Source of the DNA: an uncultured Alistipes sp.
Lineage (GTDB): Bacteria; Bacteroidota; Bacteroidia; Bacteroidales; Rikenellaceae
Assembly: GCA_910583985.1 (NCBI GenBank)
Contig: CAJTYA010000008.1
Location: 1-64,000, forward strand
Length of the DNA: 64,000 bases
Direction of reading: 5' to 3'
The notes beneath the pieces were generated by a model. The model was not told the origin of the DNA, ran no database searches, and saw only the letters and a list, made by a program, of their open reading frames with translations. How positions within the stretch are numbered: the first letter of the stretch is position 1; each line of letters opens with the position of its first letter. Made by a program: the position numbers and the translations under genes. Below, in pieces: positions 8,919 through 18,463 of the stretch.

Positions 8919-10316
8919 TTAGAATTCGGCGTTTTTCGGGGTGCGCGGGAACGGGATCACGTCGCGGATATTGGTCATGCCCGTCACGAAAAGCAGCAGC
9001 CGTTCGAAGCCCAGACCGAATCCGCTGTGCGGGGCGCTGCCCCAGCGGCGGGTGTCGAGGTACCACCAGATGTCTTTCTCCGGAATGCCGACCTCTTCGA
9101 CGCGCTTGCGCAGTTTGCCGAGGTCCTCTTCGCGCTGCGAGCCGCCGATGATTTCGCCGATCTTGGGGAAGAGTACGTCCATGGCCCGGACGGTCTTGCC
9201 GTCGTCGTTGAGTTTCATGTAGAAGGCCTTGATCTCCTTGGGGTAGTTGATCAGGATGACGGGCTTCTTGAAATGTTTTTCGACCAGAAAGCGCTCGTGC
9301 TCGCTCTGCAGGTCGAGGCCCCAGCCGACGGGATATTCGAATTTCTCGCCGCTTTTCATCAGGATGTCGATCCCTTCGGAGTAGTCCAGCCGCACGAAGT
9401 CGTTGTTCACGACGAAGTTCAGCCGGTCGAGCAGTTCGCCGTCGAACATCTTGGCGAGGAATGCCAGATCGTCGGCACAGTTGTCCAGCGCGTAGCGGAT
9501 CAGGTATTTGAGGAAATCCTCGGCCAGCGCCATGTCGTCTTCGAGTTCGAAGAAGGCCACTTCGGGTTCGATCATCCAGAATTCGGCCAGATGGCGCGGC
9601 GTGTTGGAATTTTCGGCGCGGAAAGTCGGGCCGAACGTGTAGATCTGAGACAGGGCCAGCGCGCCGAGCTCGCCTTCGAGCTGCCCGGACACGGTCAGGT
9701 TGCAGGACTTGCCGAAGAAATCCTGCGTGTAGTCCACGCCGCCCGCTTCGTTCCTGGGTACGTCGTTCAGGTCGAGCGTCGTCACTTGGAACATCGCTCC
9801 GGCCCCTTCGGCGTCCGAGCCGGTGATGAGCGGAGTGTGCAAGTAGTAGAATCCCCGGTCGTTGAAATATTTGTGGATGGCATAGGCCATCGCGTGCCGG
9901 ATGCGCAGCACGGCGCCGAAGGTGTTCGTGCGCGGGCGCAGGTAGGCGATCTCGCGCAGGAATTCCATCGAGTGCCCTTTCTTCTGCAACGGATAGGTGT
10001 CGGGATCGGCCCCTCCGTAGAGCTCGATTGCCTTGGCCTGCACCTCCACGGGCTGTCCCGAACCCATCGACTCCACGAGCGTGCCTGTCACCTTGAGGCA
10101 GGAGCCGGTGGTGATGCTTTTGAGCAGCGGCTCGTCGAAGGCGGCCACGTCGGCTACGATCTGGATGTTGTGTATGGTCGATCCGTCGTTCATGGCGATG
10201 AACGCTACGTTCTTGTTGCCCCGTTTGGTTCTGACCCATCCCTTGACGACGACGTCCGTTCCCGGCGCCGTCGATGCCAGCAGGTCCGAAATTTTTGTTC
10301 TGCCTCCGCTTAACAT
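8919..10316 (-). CDS. asnS: Asparaginyl-tRNA synthetase
   Basis: A 465-residue class II aminoacyl-tRNA synthetase that joins asparagine to tRNA-Asn in the cytoplasm. The N-terminal OB-fold anticodon-binding domain covers about 10-110 ([18 protein letters not shown]), followed by the catalytic domain with a motif 2 arginine in '[11 protein letters not shown]' and motif 3 '[12 protein letters not shown]' near residues 432-443. Length and motifs fit AsnRS rather than AspRS (no AspRS insertion domain). Monocistronic, ending at the hairpin at 8828-8860. A possible weak promoter lies near 10420. Confidence 0.97.
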   Translation of the reverse strand: MLSGGRTKISDLLASTAPGTDVVVKGWVRTKRGNKNVAFIAMNDGSTIHNIQIVADVAAFDEPLLKSITTGSCLKVTGTLVESMGSGQPVEVQAKAIELYGGADPDTYPLQKKGHSMEFLREIAYLRPRTNTFGAVLRIRHAMAYAIHKYFNDRGFYYLHTPLITGSDAEGAGAMFQVTTLDLNDVPRNEAGGVDYTQDFFGKSCNLTVSGQLEGELGALALSQIYTFGPTFRAENSNTPRHLAEFWMIEPEVAFFELEDDMALAEDFLKYLIRYALDNCADDLAFLAKMFDGELLDRLNFVVNNDFVRLDYSEGIDILMKSGEKFEYPVGWGLDLQSEHERFLVEKHFKKPVILINYPKEIKAFYMKLNDDGKTVRAMDVLFPKIGEIIGGSQREEDLGKLRKRVEEVGIPEKDIWWYLDTRRWGSAPHSGFGLGFERLLLFVTGMTNIRDVIPFPRTPKNAEF

Positions 10317-10934
10317 GTCTTCGTTCTCTTTTTTATAGTGTATGTTCCTTTTTCGTGCGATGCGTACGTCCCGGATTTGCGGCCCGTTTTTCCGCTCGGC
10401 GCGGCGGGCGGGAAACCCCGAAACGCAAATATCGCAATTTTCCGCGAAAGTCGTCTGCCGAAAGGGTTAAAAAAGTGAAACGTACCGCTGCGCGCGCCTC
10501 TCGCCGGCGAAGTTTCCGGGCGTCGTGCGGTGGCTGCGCCGGGTTCTTGCGTCCGGGGGCACGGGCCGGCGGGAGAGGGACGAACCGGTTCGGGCGGCCG
10601 GGCGGACGTTGTGTCCGCACCGTGTCCGTGCGCTGAAATCATAATCGTATCGGCACGGCCGGGGAGCCTTGCGCCGCAGTCGCCGGCCGCGAAGAAGGGT
10701 TGCTTTTCGAAGGACGGCCTCGGCCGACAGCCGGATGCCGCGAGCTGGCGACGGACGGGCCGTCGGGTTCTCCTGCCGTTTCTTCGCATCGGTGCGGCGG
10801 AGGGAACACGCATTTTTTTACTTTCCCTGCGCATTCTGCGAGCTCCGCCAAAGGGAGCGGACGAAGCCGGAAAGGAACGTCGCCGCCGTCGAAAGAGCGC
10901 CTTGGGCCGGGATGCTCCCGGCGGCAAAAACGGA
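10317..10934. other. Gene-free spacer
   Basis: About 620 bp of very G+C-rich sequence between asnS and the terminator of the next gene. No domain in any frame. The AT-richer part near 10420-10480 probably holds the asnS promoter. Confidence 0.5.
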
Positions 10935-10969
10935 CCGCGTCCCCGGAAAACCGTTTTCCGGGGACGCGG
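10935..10969 (-). terminator. Terminator of the 300-residue lipoprotein gene
   Basis: Perfect 16-bp stem CCGCGTCCCCGGAAAA / TTTTCCGGGGACGCGG with loop CCG; the minus strand continues with TCCGTTTTTGCC. It lies 24 bp after the stop at 10993. Confidence 0.9.
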
Positions 10970-10992
10970 CAGCTCCGAGGGACCGAGGTCCG

Positions 10993-11895
10993 TTATTTGA
11001 TTTCGTACTCTTTCGTATAGCCCTGGTAGGTGATCCGGGTGACCGGGTAGCATACCGAAGGATCGTTGGGGACGATCTGCGCCGTGGTGAAGCTCGCCAG
11101 TTCTGTGTCGGCGGCCAGATAGATGTTCATTTCGCCCTGTGCGACGGGGAGACGACGCGAGCAGGAGGGATTGAACATGAATGGAATGTCCGGCGTCGAA
11201 GCGTACAGGCGGTTCGCTTCCGTCGGAGCGTCCATCGTCGTGCTCTTGTTGGCGGTGGTGCCGATCAGGAAATTCGATTTTATGACCTCCTTGTACAGGC
11301 GGCCGCCCTCCTTCTGCTCGATGTCGTAGACCGCCGTCCAGTCCGATCCGTTCTCGGCGGCGACGAATTTCGCCCGGAAACTTTTCATGACGGCCTGCCA
11401 CTTGTTGGTGCCCATGTTTTCGATGGTGTAGGAGTCCGCCGATATTTTGATCTCTTCCGGATCGAAAATCGAATAGGAGTCCGTTTGCGACAGGTCGATG
11501 TCCCAGCGGGCCTGCGCTTCGTCCAGCGTGGCGTATCCGTTGGTGCGGATGCGGATCTTCCCGTTGCGCACGTTGTCTTTCGTGGTGGGGCTTCCGTTGT
11601 ATTCGATCGTATAGACGCCCGTGGGGTCGTCGTATTCGATTCGGGTTCCGGCGCTGAACAGTGTGTTCATGATTTCGGACGGAGCGGCCTTGTAGTCCCC
11701 GCCGCCTTCCGCGATGAGCATGTTGAGGCGGAAAGCCGCGTTGAACGGATCGAGCGCCACGATGTTCTGGCGCATGACGACCACGTACATGTCGTAGCCG
11801 GGTGCGTTCTGGTCCGATTCGTAGCGGTCGTTTTTCAGGCAGGACGAGAAGGCTGCCGCACAGCCCAACGTCAGCAGGATGAACAGTTTTTTCAT
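10993..11895 (-). CDS. Lipoprotein of unknown function
   Basis: A 300-residue exported lipoprotein. The start MKKLFILLTLGCAAAFSSC gives a signal peptide with lipidation at C19; a longer in-frame extension to 12003 would include the promoter and is rejected. I recognise no domain. The mature part is rich in polar beta-strand sequence (GYDMYVVVMRQN, YTIEYNGSP, YTIENMGTNKWQAVM), as in many beta-sandwich surface lipoproteins of Bacteroidales. A promoter box lies at 11931-11938 and a strong terminator follows. Single-gene unit. Confidence 0.8.
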   Translation of the reverse strand: MKKLFILLTLGCAAAFSSCLKNDRYESDQNAPGYDMYVVVMRQNIVALDPFNAAFRLNMLIAEGGGDYKAAPSEIMNTLFSAGTRIEYDDPTGVYTIEYNGSPTTKDNVRNGKIRIRTNGYATLDEAQARWDIDLSQTDSYSIFDPEEIKISADSYTIENMGTNKWQAVMKSFRAKFVAAENGSDWTAVYDIEQKEGGRLYKEVIKSNFLIGTTANKSTTMDAPTEANRLYASTPDIPFMFNPSCSRRLPVAQGEMNIYLAADTELASFTTAQIVPNDPSVCYPVTRITYQGYTKEYEIK

Positions 11896-11930
11896 TTCGA
11901 TATGGTTTGTTTTTTCAGTCGTGTTTCCCG

Positions 11931-11938
11931 CAAAGATA
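11931..11938 (-). promoter_or_regulatory. -7 box for the 300-residue lipoprotein
   Basis: TATCTTTG on the minus strand, a perfect TAnnTTTG, about 36 bp before the ATG at 11895. It decides against the longer start further upstream. Confidence 0.55.
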
Positions 11939-12012
11939 GCGGTTACTCGGTAAAAACGTTTTTTTGTAGATGTTATTGCCCCGGAAAATGTTGCACGGCA
12001 CATCCGAAGCCT

Positions 12013-12978
12013 CTATTTCCCTGCCGGGGCCGTCCGGCCCTCCCTTCTTCGGCCGAGCATGCGCAGGCCGCGGAGGGTCCACACCGCGACCACGGCCAGC
12101 AGCAGCCGCGGGACGAGCAGCCAGAAGAGTCCGATGCCGGCCGAGGCGAAGACGATCGTGTCTTCGAGCAGGCTGTGCGAGATGGCCACGTGCGTATTGA
12201 GCAGCCGCGCGTCGGCCCGGCTCACGCCGCCCCGCTGCATTTCGTCCACCAGCGCGGCCCCGCCGTAGGTGATGCCCACCACATTGCAGATGATCCACAA
12301 AAACGACGTCGAGCGCGGCAGGCCCGCGGCGCTCATCAGCGGGCGCAGCGGCACCGAAAGCGCGTCGATGAGCCGGAACTCCCGCAGGATATTCTGCAAT
12401 ACGTTCAGCGTGACGATGATGGCGCCCATTTTCAGCGACAGCGGCACGATCATGCGTACCCAAGTCGCGAGCACCTCGCCCCAGCTCTCCGGCGCTCGGC
12501 TTGCGGCGGGCAGCAGCAGCCGGCCCTCCATGTCGGCGGGGAGCAGGGCGTTCAGGGCAGCGGCCGCGACGAAAGCCGCCGCGATGCGCAGCAGCGTCAT
12601 GCCCCATGCCGAGGCGCCGGTTTTCCGCTGTACGGCCGATTCGATGATGAGGTTGTGGCAGATGAGTGCCATGACGGCCAGAATCGTGGCGCTCCGGTAG
12701 TCGAGCCCCAGTGCGGCGATGACCGCTACGGCCGAATAGTTCGTCGACAGCGCGGCCGACAGGAAGACCAGCCCGCTGCGTCCCGGCAGCCCGAAATGCG
12801 AGAACAGCGGGGCGAGACGGTCCGAGATCCATCCGATCGCCCCGGTGTATTCGAGTACCGCAATGCCCAGCGTGATGGGGACGACCATCCTCACCACCCA
12901 CAGCGCGGTGCGCCATGCCGGGCCCCACGCGCTTCGGGCCGCACGGAACAGACGGTCCCAGAACGAATTCCGCATCAT
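12013..12978 (-). CDS. Nucleoside-recognition (GATE) domain membrane protein
   Basis: A 321-residue polytopic membrane protein with two GATE (nucleoside recognition) halves, about 25-150 and 180-290. Each has the small-residue-rich segments of the family (LSTNYSAVAVIAALG; ICNVVGITYGGAALVDEM) and a conserved His-containing stretch (ALICHNLIIES; NTHVAISHSLLEDT). Relatives include SpmA/SpmB and YjiH-type proteins; the transported substrate is unknown. The start MMRNSFWDRL is preferred because promoter elements lie about 70 bp upstream. A diverged partial copy of the middle of this gene sits in the spacer just upstream at about 13,204-13,308. Confidence 0.85.
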   Translation of the reverse strand: MMRNSFWDRLFRAARSAWGPAWRTALWVVRMVVPITLGIAVLEYTGAIGWISDRLAPLFSHFGLPGRSGLVFLSAALSTNYSAVAVIAALGLDYRSATILAVMALICHNLIIESAVQRKTGASAWGMTLLRIAAAFVAAAALNALLPADMEGRLLLPAASRAPESWGEVLATWVRMIVPLSLKMGAIIVTLNVLQNILREFRLIDALSVPLRPLMSAAGLPRSTSFLWIICNVVGITYGGAALVDEMQRGGVSRADARLLNTHVAISHSLLEDTIVFASAGIGLFWLLVPRLLLAVVAVWTLRGLRMLGRRREGRTAPAGK

Positions 12979-13047
12979 TTGTACGATTCTTGCATTCAAG
13001 ACGTTATTGAAAAAAGCCCCTTGCCGGCAGGCGGGGCGGACGCGGCG

Positions 13048-13078
13048 CGAAATTACGATTAATTTGGCAATAATGAAA
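13048..13078 (-). promoter_or_regulatory. Promoter for the GATE-domain gene
   Basis: On the minus strand TTTC (13078-13075), 19 bp, then TAATTTCG (13055-13048), one base from consensus. Its elements interleave with a plus-strand promoter at 13063-13094. Confidence 0.45.
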
Positions 13079-13094
13079 AAACGGGACATCTTTG
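13063..13094 (+). promoter_or_regulatory. Possible divergent promoter towards the DUF4954 gene
   Basis: TTTG (13063-13066), 20 bp, then CATCTTTG (13087-13094), one base from TAnnTTTG. It would give a leader of about 450 nt before the DUF4954 start at 13553, running through the gene fragment at 13204-13308. Confidence 0.4.
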
Positions 13095-13203
13095 CCTCCC
13101 GCTCCCGGAAAGGGCGGCCGCTCGCGGCGGACGGGGTGCCGTCGTCCGGAAAAGGATCGGCCCGGAGTCCGTCGCATGCCGTTCGAAAGGGCCGCCGCGC
13201 CGT

Positions 13204-13308
13204 CGTGCGTACTCCTGTCGCGAGCGCCTCGCCCCCGGCTCTCCGGTGTCCGGCTTGCAATGGGCGATAGTAATCTACCGTCCCTGTCGGCGGGAAGAAG
13301 GGCGTCCG
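13204..13308 (-). pseudogene. Frameshifted partial copy of the GATE-domain gene
   Basis: This stretch aligns over about 105 bp with 12451-12555 inside the neighbouring GATE-domain gene, same orientation, with roughly three quarters of bases identical by eye. The match includes GTCGCGAGC, CTCTCCGG, GGCTTGC and TGTCGGCGGG. The minus-strand translation reads 'ALLPADRDGRLLSPIASRTP' against 'ALLPADMEGRLLLPAASRAP' in the intact gene; one extra base near 13233 then shifts the frame. It appears to be the debris of a duplication. The rest of the 12979-13552 spacer holds nothing else I can recognise. Confidence 0.7.
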
Positions 13309-13552
13309 TGTCCCGGTTCGTGCGGGAAGGTGTCCCTCGCCGTCGGTGCAGCGGGGGAACCGGCGGCGGAAAGGGTTCTGCCGTCGCTGCACGGAGGGAG
13401 AGGGGGCGGACATTTTCGGAACCCGCCGCCGCTCCCGGTCCGGGACCGCATCCTTCGGGTCGGTCTTCGATCCGGACGGAGGGCGGACCCGGCATCCCGG
13501 AAGCGACCGGGGCGACGTTCGGGAAAACAGCATCGCGATATTGAACGATACG

Positions 13553-15403
13553 ATGGAAAAACAGGTTCGCGGGCTCTGCCCGCAGGAAATATCCGTGCTC
13601 GAAGCGCGCGGCTGCACGTCTGACGACTGGACGCGGGTTTTCGTCACGGAGGGCTTTTCGCCCGAATTCGTCTCTCATGCCCATTTCGGCGGGACGGTCC
13701 GTCTGGGCGCCAACGGCACGGAGGTGTCGCTGCCCGGCGGCGTGGTGCGCCGGTCGGGCATCTACCGGGCCGCGCTGTACGACTGCACGGTGGGCGACCG
13801 GGTGCTCGTGGCCAATGTCGGGCGCTACATGGCCCGTTACGACGTGGCCGACGACACGGTCATCGAGAACGTGGGCGAGATCATCTGCACGGGACCCTCG
13901 TCGTTCGGCAACGGGATCGAAGTGGCGGCCGTGAACGAGGGCGGCGGGCGCGAAGTGCCGATCTACGACGGACTGACGGCCCAGATCGCCTATCTGATCG
14001 CCATGTACCGGCACCGGGGACGCACCGTCGAACGGCTCCGGGCGATGATCGCCGCCCGTGCCGAGGACTGCCGTTCGGACCGGGGCCGCATCGGGCGGGG
14101 CAGCCGCATCGTCAATACGCTGTCGCTGCGGAATGTCGCCGTGGGCGAGGCCGCCGTGATCGACGGGGCGTCGTCGCTCGAAAACGGTACGCTCGCCAGT
14201 TCGGCCTCGTCGCCCTCGCGCATCGGGGCCGGCGTCACGGCGACCGATTTCGTTCTGGCCCTCAGCTCGCAGGTCGAGACCGGGGCGATGCTCCGCCGCT
14301 GTTTCGTGGGCGAGGGCGTGTTGATCGAAAACGGTTTTTCGGCCGAAAATTCGCTTTTTTTCGCCAACAGCCATTGCAACCACGGCGAGGCGTGCGCCGT
14401 CTTCGCCGGGCCCTATACGGTGTCCCACCACCGTTCCACGCTGCTCATCGCCGGCTATTTCTCGTTCTTCAACGCCGGCAGCGGAGCCAACCAGAGCAAC
14501 CACATGTACAAGTCGGGCCCGGTCCATCAGGGCATCCATGCGCGGGGGTGCAAGTTCGGCAGCGACGCCTACGTGCTGCTGCCGGCCAGCACGGGCGTGT
14601 TCACCATCGTCACCGGCCGCCATTACAACCATCACGACACCGAACGGATGCCGTTTTCGTACCTCGTCGAGGAGGCCGGCGAGTCGGTCCTGCTGCCGGG
14701 CGTCAACCTGCGCAGCTACGGCACGGCCCGCGACATCGGCAAGTGGCCGCGACGGGACCGCCGGCGGGGTGTGGCGCACGACATCGTCGACTACGAGCTG
14801 CTGACGCCCTACACGGCGGGCAAGGTGCTCGAAGCCATCGCCGAGTGCGAAGCGCTCCTGAAGCGCCATCCGACGGCCGAGTCGGTCGTGTGGAACCGGG
14901 TGAGGATCAAGATGCCGTCGCTCAAAAAGGGGCTCGTGCTCTACCGCCGGGCCCTGCGCAGCTACCTCGCCGAGCTCTTCGCTTCGGGCGAGGTGCCTCT
15001 TTCCGATCCGGCGTTGCGGGAGTGGGTCGATCTGGCCGGGATGGTGGCTCCGCGGAGCCGCATCGTCCGGCTGCTCGACGACATCGACAGCGGCGCGGTT
15101 GCCGATCTGGATGCCGTGGAACGGGCGTTGCAACGCATCCACGCCCTCCGGGAGACCGATACGGCCCGTTGGGCCCGTTACGCCTTCTCGGTGCTGTCGG
15201 GCAAGCCCGAATCGCAGATCGCCGGGGCGGACATCGCCTCCCTCGTCGAGCAGGGGCGCGAGGAGCGTCGCCTGTGGGACGAGGCCGTCGGTACGGACGC
15301 CGCCCGCGACTTCGCGCCGGTGATGGCCGTGGGCTACGGCATCGACTTCCCCGACGGGCGCGACGACGATTTCCGGGCGGTGCGGGGAACGGTCGGGCGG
15401 TAG
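13553..15403 (+). CDS. DUF4954 family protein
   Basis: A 616-residue cytoplasmic protein of the Bacteroidota family DUF4954. The N-terminal two-thirds looks like a left-handed beta-helix with hexapeptide-like repeats (DVADDTVIENVGEI, VEVGAMLRRCFVGEGVLIENG-like), as in sugar-nucleotide acyl- or nucleotidyltransferases. Conserved stretches include 'NSHCNHGEA', 'NQSNHMYKSGPVHQG' and 'TGRHYNHHDT', rich in His and Asn and possibly a binding site. The C-terminal part (about 440-616) is helical. The biochemical role is not known. The ATG at 13553 is chosen because homologous sequence (EKQVRGLCPQEIS) begins there; the open frame extends upstream without protein-like sequence. Confidence 0.85.
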   Translation: MEKQVRGLCPQEISVLEARGCTSDDWTRVFVTEGFSPEFVSHAHFGGTVRLGANGTEVSLPGGVVRRSGIYRAALYDCTVGDRVLVANVGRYMARYDVADDTVIENVGEIICTGPSSFGNGIEVAAVNEGGGREVPIYDGLTAQIAYLIAMYRHRGRTVERLRAMIAARAEDCRSDRGRIGRGSRIVNTLSLRNVAVGEAAVIDGASSLENGTLASSASSPSRIGAGVTATDFVLALSSQVETGAMLRRCFVGEGVLIENGFSAENSLFFANSHCNHGEACAVFAGPYTVSHHRSTLLIAGYFSFFNAGSGANQSNHMYKSGPVHQGIHARGCKFGSDAYVLLPASTGVFTIVTGRHYNHHDTERMPFSYLVEEAGESVLLPGVNLRSYGTARDIGKWPRRDRRRGVAHDIVDYELLTPYTAGKVLEAIAECEALLKRHPTAESVVWNRVRIKMPSLKKGLVLYRRALRSYLAELFASGEVPLSDPALREWVDLAGMVAPRSRIVRLLDDIDSGAVADLDAVERALQRIHALRETDTARWARYAFSVLSGKPESQIAGADIASLVEQGREERRLWDEAVGTDAARDFAPVMAVGYGIDFPDGRDDDFRAVRGTVGR

Positions 15404-15469
15404 GGGAAAGGCGTGCGGCCCGTCGGGGCGGAGAATGGGGGAGCGTCCCCGTTTTGTCGAAAAAATTGC

Positions 15470-15477
15470 TACCTTTG
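15470..15477 (+). promoter_or_regulatory. -7 box for der
   Basis: TACCTTTG, a perfect TAnnTTTG, 46 bp before the der start codon. The upstream TTTTG at 15452-15456 is closer than the usual 19-21 bp. Confidence 0.55.
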
Positions 15478-15523
15478 TACGGACTCCGGAGGTTCGGAGC
15501 CTAAATCCCAGAGACACCCGAAC

Positions 15524-16828
15524 ATGAGCATAGTAGCAATCGTAGGCCGCCCCAATGTGGGCAAAAGCACGCTGTTCAACCGTTTGGTCGGCATGCGGAA
15601 GGCCATCGTGAACGATACGGCAGGCACCACCCGCGACCGCCATTACGGCACCGCCGACTGGTGCGGCCGTGAATTTTCGGTCATCGACACCGGCGGATAC
15701 GCCATGGGCGGCGAAGATATTTTCGAGGAGGAAATCCGCAAGCAGGTCGTGCTGGCCATCGACGAGGCCGACGTCATTCTGTTTCTGGTGGAGGTCTCCA
15801 CCGGGATCACCGATCTGGACATGGTGATGGCCGACCTGTTGAGGCGCACCTCCAAAAAGGTGATCCTCGTCGTCAACAAAGTGGACAACAACGATCTGAT
15901 ATACGGTTCGCACGAATTCTATTCGTTCGGGCTGGGCACGCCCTACTGCATTTCGTCGATGAGCGGCAGCGGGACGGGCGACCTGCTGGACGCCGTGCTC
16001 GCGGCGCTGCCCGAAGATGCGGCGGCGGAGACGTTCGACGACCTGCCCAAGTTCGCCGTCGTGGGACGGCCCAATGTCGGCAAATCTTCGCTGACCAACG
16101 CGCTGCTCGACCGCGAACGCAACATCGTTACGCCGATCGCCGGCACGACGCGCGATTCGATCCTGACGCGCTACAACAAGTTCGGGATGGATTTCTACCT
16201 GATCGACACGGCCGGTCTGCGCAAGAAGGCCAAAGTGACCGAAGACCTCGAATTCTATTCGGTGCTCCGTTCGGTCCGCGCCATCGAGTCGTCCGACGTC
16301 TGCATCCTCATGGTCGACGCCTCGGCGGGGATCGAGTCGCAGGACATGAATATTTTCAGCCTCGCGGTACGCAACAAGAAGGGATGCGTGATCGTCGTCA
16401 ACAAGTGGGACCTCATCGAGAAGGACAACAACACGATGAAGGCGTTCACGGCCGAAATCCGCCGCCGGATCGCGCCGTTCGACGACGTGCCCGTCGTCTT
16501 TACCTCGGTGCTCAACAAACAGCGCATTCTGGACGTGTTGCAGACGGCCATGCGGGTCTATCATTCGCGCATCCGCAAGATTTCCACGTCGGCGCTCAAC
16601 GACTACCTGCTGCCGATCATCGAGGAGACGCCGCCGCCTTCGACCAAGGGCAAGTACATTCGCATCAAATACGTGACGCAGCTCGCTTCGCCCACGCCGG
16701 CGTTCGCTTTCTTCGTCAACCTTCCGCAGTACATCAAGGACGGCTACCGCCGTTTTCTGGAGAACAAGATCCGGGAGCGGTGGGATTTTGCGGGCGTACC
16801 CATCCAGATCTTCTTCCGGCAGAAATAG
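15524..16828 (+). CDS. der: Ribosome biogenesis GTPase Der (EngA)
   Basis: A 434-residue double-GTPase needed for maturation of the large ribosomal subunit. Two P-loops GRPNVGKS lie at residues 8-15 and 181-188, each followed by switch II DTxG (DTGGYA; DTAGLR) and NKxD (NKVDNN; NKWDLI). The C-terminal KH-like domain (about 350-434) ends in '[19 protein letters not shown]'. Full length. The start follows a promoter at 15470; the longer upstream frame is not protein-like. It probably shares a transcript with the GH2-like gene (48 bp downstream) and rlmH, another 50S-related gene. Confidence 0.97.
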   Translation: MSIVAIVGRPNVGKSTLFNRLVGMRKAIVNDTAGTTRDRHYGTADWCGREFSVIDTGGYAMGGEDIFEEEIRKQVVLAIDEADVILFLVEVSTGITDLDMVMADLLRRTSKKVILVVNKVDNNDLIYGSHEFYSFGLGTPYCISSMSGSGTGDLLDAVLAALPEDAAAETFDDLPKFAVVGRPNVGKSSLTNALLDRERNIVTPIAGTTRDSILTRYNKFGMDFYLIDTAGLRKKAKVTEDLEFYSVLRSVRAIESSDVCILMVDASAGIESQDMNIFSLAVRNKKGCVIVVNKWDLIEKDNNTMKAFTAEIRRRIAPFDDVPVVFTSVLNKQRILDVLQTAMRVYHSRIRKISTSALNDYLLPIIEETPPPSTKGKYIRIKYVTQLASPTPAFAFFVNLPQYIKDGYRRFLENKIRERWDFAGVPIQIFFRQK

Positions 16829-16876
16829 CGTCTCCGGCCGTTTTTCCGGCCGTCGAATCCTTCAATCGCATTCGAA

Positions 16877-18463
16877 ATGAAAAAAACGATTTGCCTGCTC
16901 GCTTCGCTGCTGCCGCTTTGCGGTGCGTTGTCCGCCCAGAGGGACGGGGGCATTTGGGCCGATCCTTCGGTCGGCGGCTATGGCAAGGCCGATCCCCGGC
17001 CCGAATTTATCAGCTACAACACGCGGGAGCTGGCCGAGGCGGGCGATCCGGACAAGGCCGCCCATTACCTCTCGCTGGAGGGCAAGTGGCGGATGAACGT
17101 CTCGACGACGGCCCTCGGCGGAGAGGCGGGTTTCTCGCGGCCCGGCTATCCCGTTTCGTCGTGGCGCGAGGTCGAGATGCCGAACCTCGCCCTTTCGCAG
17201 GAGACGTTTCCTGCGAAAGGGGCCGTGCCTCCGGCGCTGCCCGCCGAGATTCCGCTCGTGCAGTACCGGGCCGTGATCGACATCCCCTATCTGTGGCTCG
17301 ACCGCGAACTGTTTCTGCACATCGAGGGCGTGGGCAGCGCCTATACGCTCTACGTGAACGGGCAGAAGATCGGTTACAGCGACGATTCGCGCACACCGGC
17401 CGAATTTCCCGTTTCGGGAGCCGTGACCGACGGACTCAACACGATCGGCGTCGAGGTCTACGGCTACTCCGCGGGCGACTGGATGGAGACGCTCGTGCCG
17501 CGCATGAAGCCCGGTACGCTCGGCAAGACGTACCTCTATTCCCAGCCCAAGCTGCGCATCGAGGATTTCGTTTTCACGACACGGGGCGATTCGGCACGGG
17601 TGAACGGCGTGGTCGACTTCGCCGTCGTGATGGCCAATTCCTATCGCAACGCCGAGAAAATCACGCTCGGCTACGACATTTACTCTCCGGCCGGCAAACT
17701 GCTGACCTATAACCTGATCGAACGCGAAATTCCGGCCGAGAGCACCGATACGCTCCGTTGCCGCGAAATCCTGTCCCAAGCCATGAAGAGCCGCTGGTCG
17801 CCGGCGACGCCTTCGCTCTACAAACTGATGCTCTACACCCGTCGCGACGGCCGCATCACCGAGTACATTCCGCTGCGCTTCGGGTTCAACGAAACCGAGC
17901 TGCGCGACGGCGAACTGTGGATCAACGACAAAAAGGCCGTCCTCGAAGCCGTCGATTACGACGCCGCACGGGACCGGGCCACGACCCAGCGGGAGCTCAA
18001 GGCGCTCAAGGCTCAGAAGGTCAACACGATCTGTGTGAGCTATCCCCAGCCCGAATGGTTCTATGATCTGTGCGACGGGCTCGGATTCTATGTCGTCGAT
18101 CAGGCCAACGTCAATGCCGGCTTCCGCAAGGACGACCGCAACGTGGGCGGCTCGGTGGCCAACGATCCCGCGTTTCTGCCGCATTTCATCGACCGTGTGG
18201 CCGTCATGCAGGGCCGCAGCAAGAACCACACCTGCGTCGTGGCGCTGTCTCTGGGCGGCCGGTGCGGCAACGGCTACAACTTCTACAAGGCCTACCGCTG
18301 GCTCAAGGAGGCCGACTCGCTGCATGCGGTCACCTACCGCGACGTGCAGGGCGAATGGAACAGCGATTTCGAGTTTCCCCGGACCCGCGACGCCCGGCAA
18401 CTGCTGAACGCTGTGCCGGCCAAAGCGCCGGCCGCCCAAGCCAAAACCTCCGCCCGCCGATGA
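16877..18463 (+). CDS. Secreted GH2-like pseudoenzyme (truncated, catalytic Glu lost)
   Basis: A 528-residue exported protein (signal MKKTICLLASLLPLCGALSAQ). It begins like LacZ-type GH2 beta-galactosidases: 'YLSLEGKWRMNV' and a sugar-binding jelly roll (about 30-235), an Ig-like domain (about 235-340), then only the first part of the TIM barrel. The site that in active enzymes reads SLGNExGxG is 'SLGGRCGNG', so the acid/base Asn-Glu pair is G461-R462. VDEANxE has become 'VDQANVN'. The nucleophile region and the C-terminal domains are missing; the chain ends in an Ala/Lys-rich tail. The frame is intact, so it is probably a binding protein or pseudoenzyme and not a decaying gene. It overlaps rlmH by ATGA, implying co-translation. 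Confidence 0.85.
   Translation: MKKTICLLASLLPLCGALSAQRDGGIWADPSVGGYGKADPRPEFISYNTRELAEAGDPDKAAHYLSLEGKWRMNVSTTALGGEAGFSRPGYPVSSWREVEMPNLALSQETFPAKGAVPPALPAEIPLVQYRAVIDIPYLWLDRELFLHIEGVGSAYTLYVNGQKIGYSDDSRTPAEFPVSGAVTDGLNTIGVEVYGYSAGDWMETLVPRMKPGTLGKTYLYSQPKLRIEDFVFTTRGDSARVNGVVDFAVVMANSYRNAEKITLGYDIYSPAGKLLTYNLIEREIPAESTDTLRCREILSQAMKSRWSPATPSLYKLMLYTRRDGRITEYIPLRFGFNETELRDGELWINDKKAVLEAVDYDAARDRATTQRELKALKAQKVNTICVSYPQPEWFYDLCDGLGFYVVDQANVNAGFRKDDRNVGGSVANDPAFLPHFIDRVAVMQGRSKNHTCVVALSLGGRCGNGYNFYKAYRWLKEADSLHAVTYRDVQGEWNSDFEFPRTRDARQLLNAVPAKAPAAQAKTSARR

Noticed and set aside
10993..12003. A longer start for the 300-residue lipoprotein (336 residues)
   Set aside because: The extension covers the -7 box at 11931-11938 and would bury the lipoprotein signal.
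13004..16564. An open minus-strand frame of 1186 codons opposite the DUF4954 and der genes
   Set aside because: It is the antisense of two well-supported plus-strand genes, is His/Arg/Val rich with no domain, and is a product of high third-position G+C. Only its last part near 13,204-13,308 has meaning, as the GATE gene fragment.
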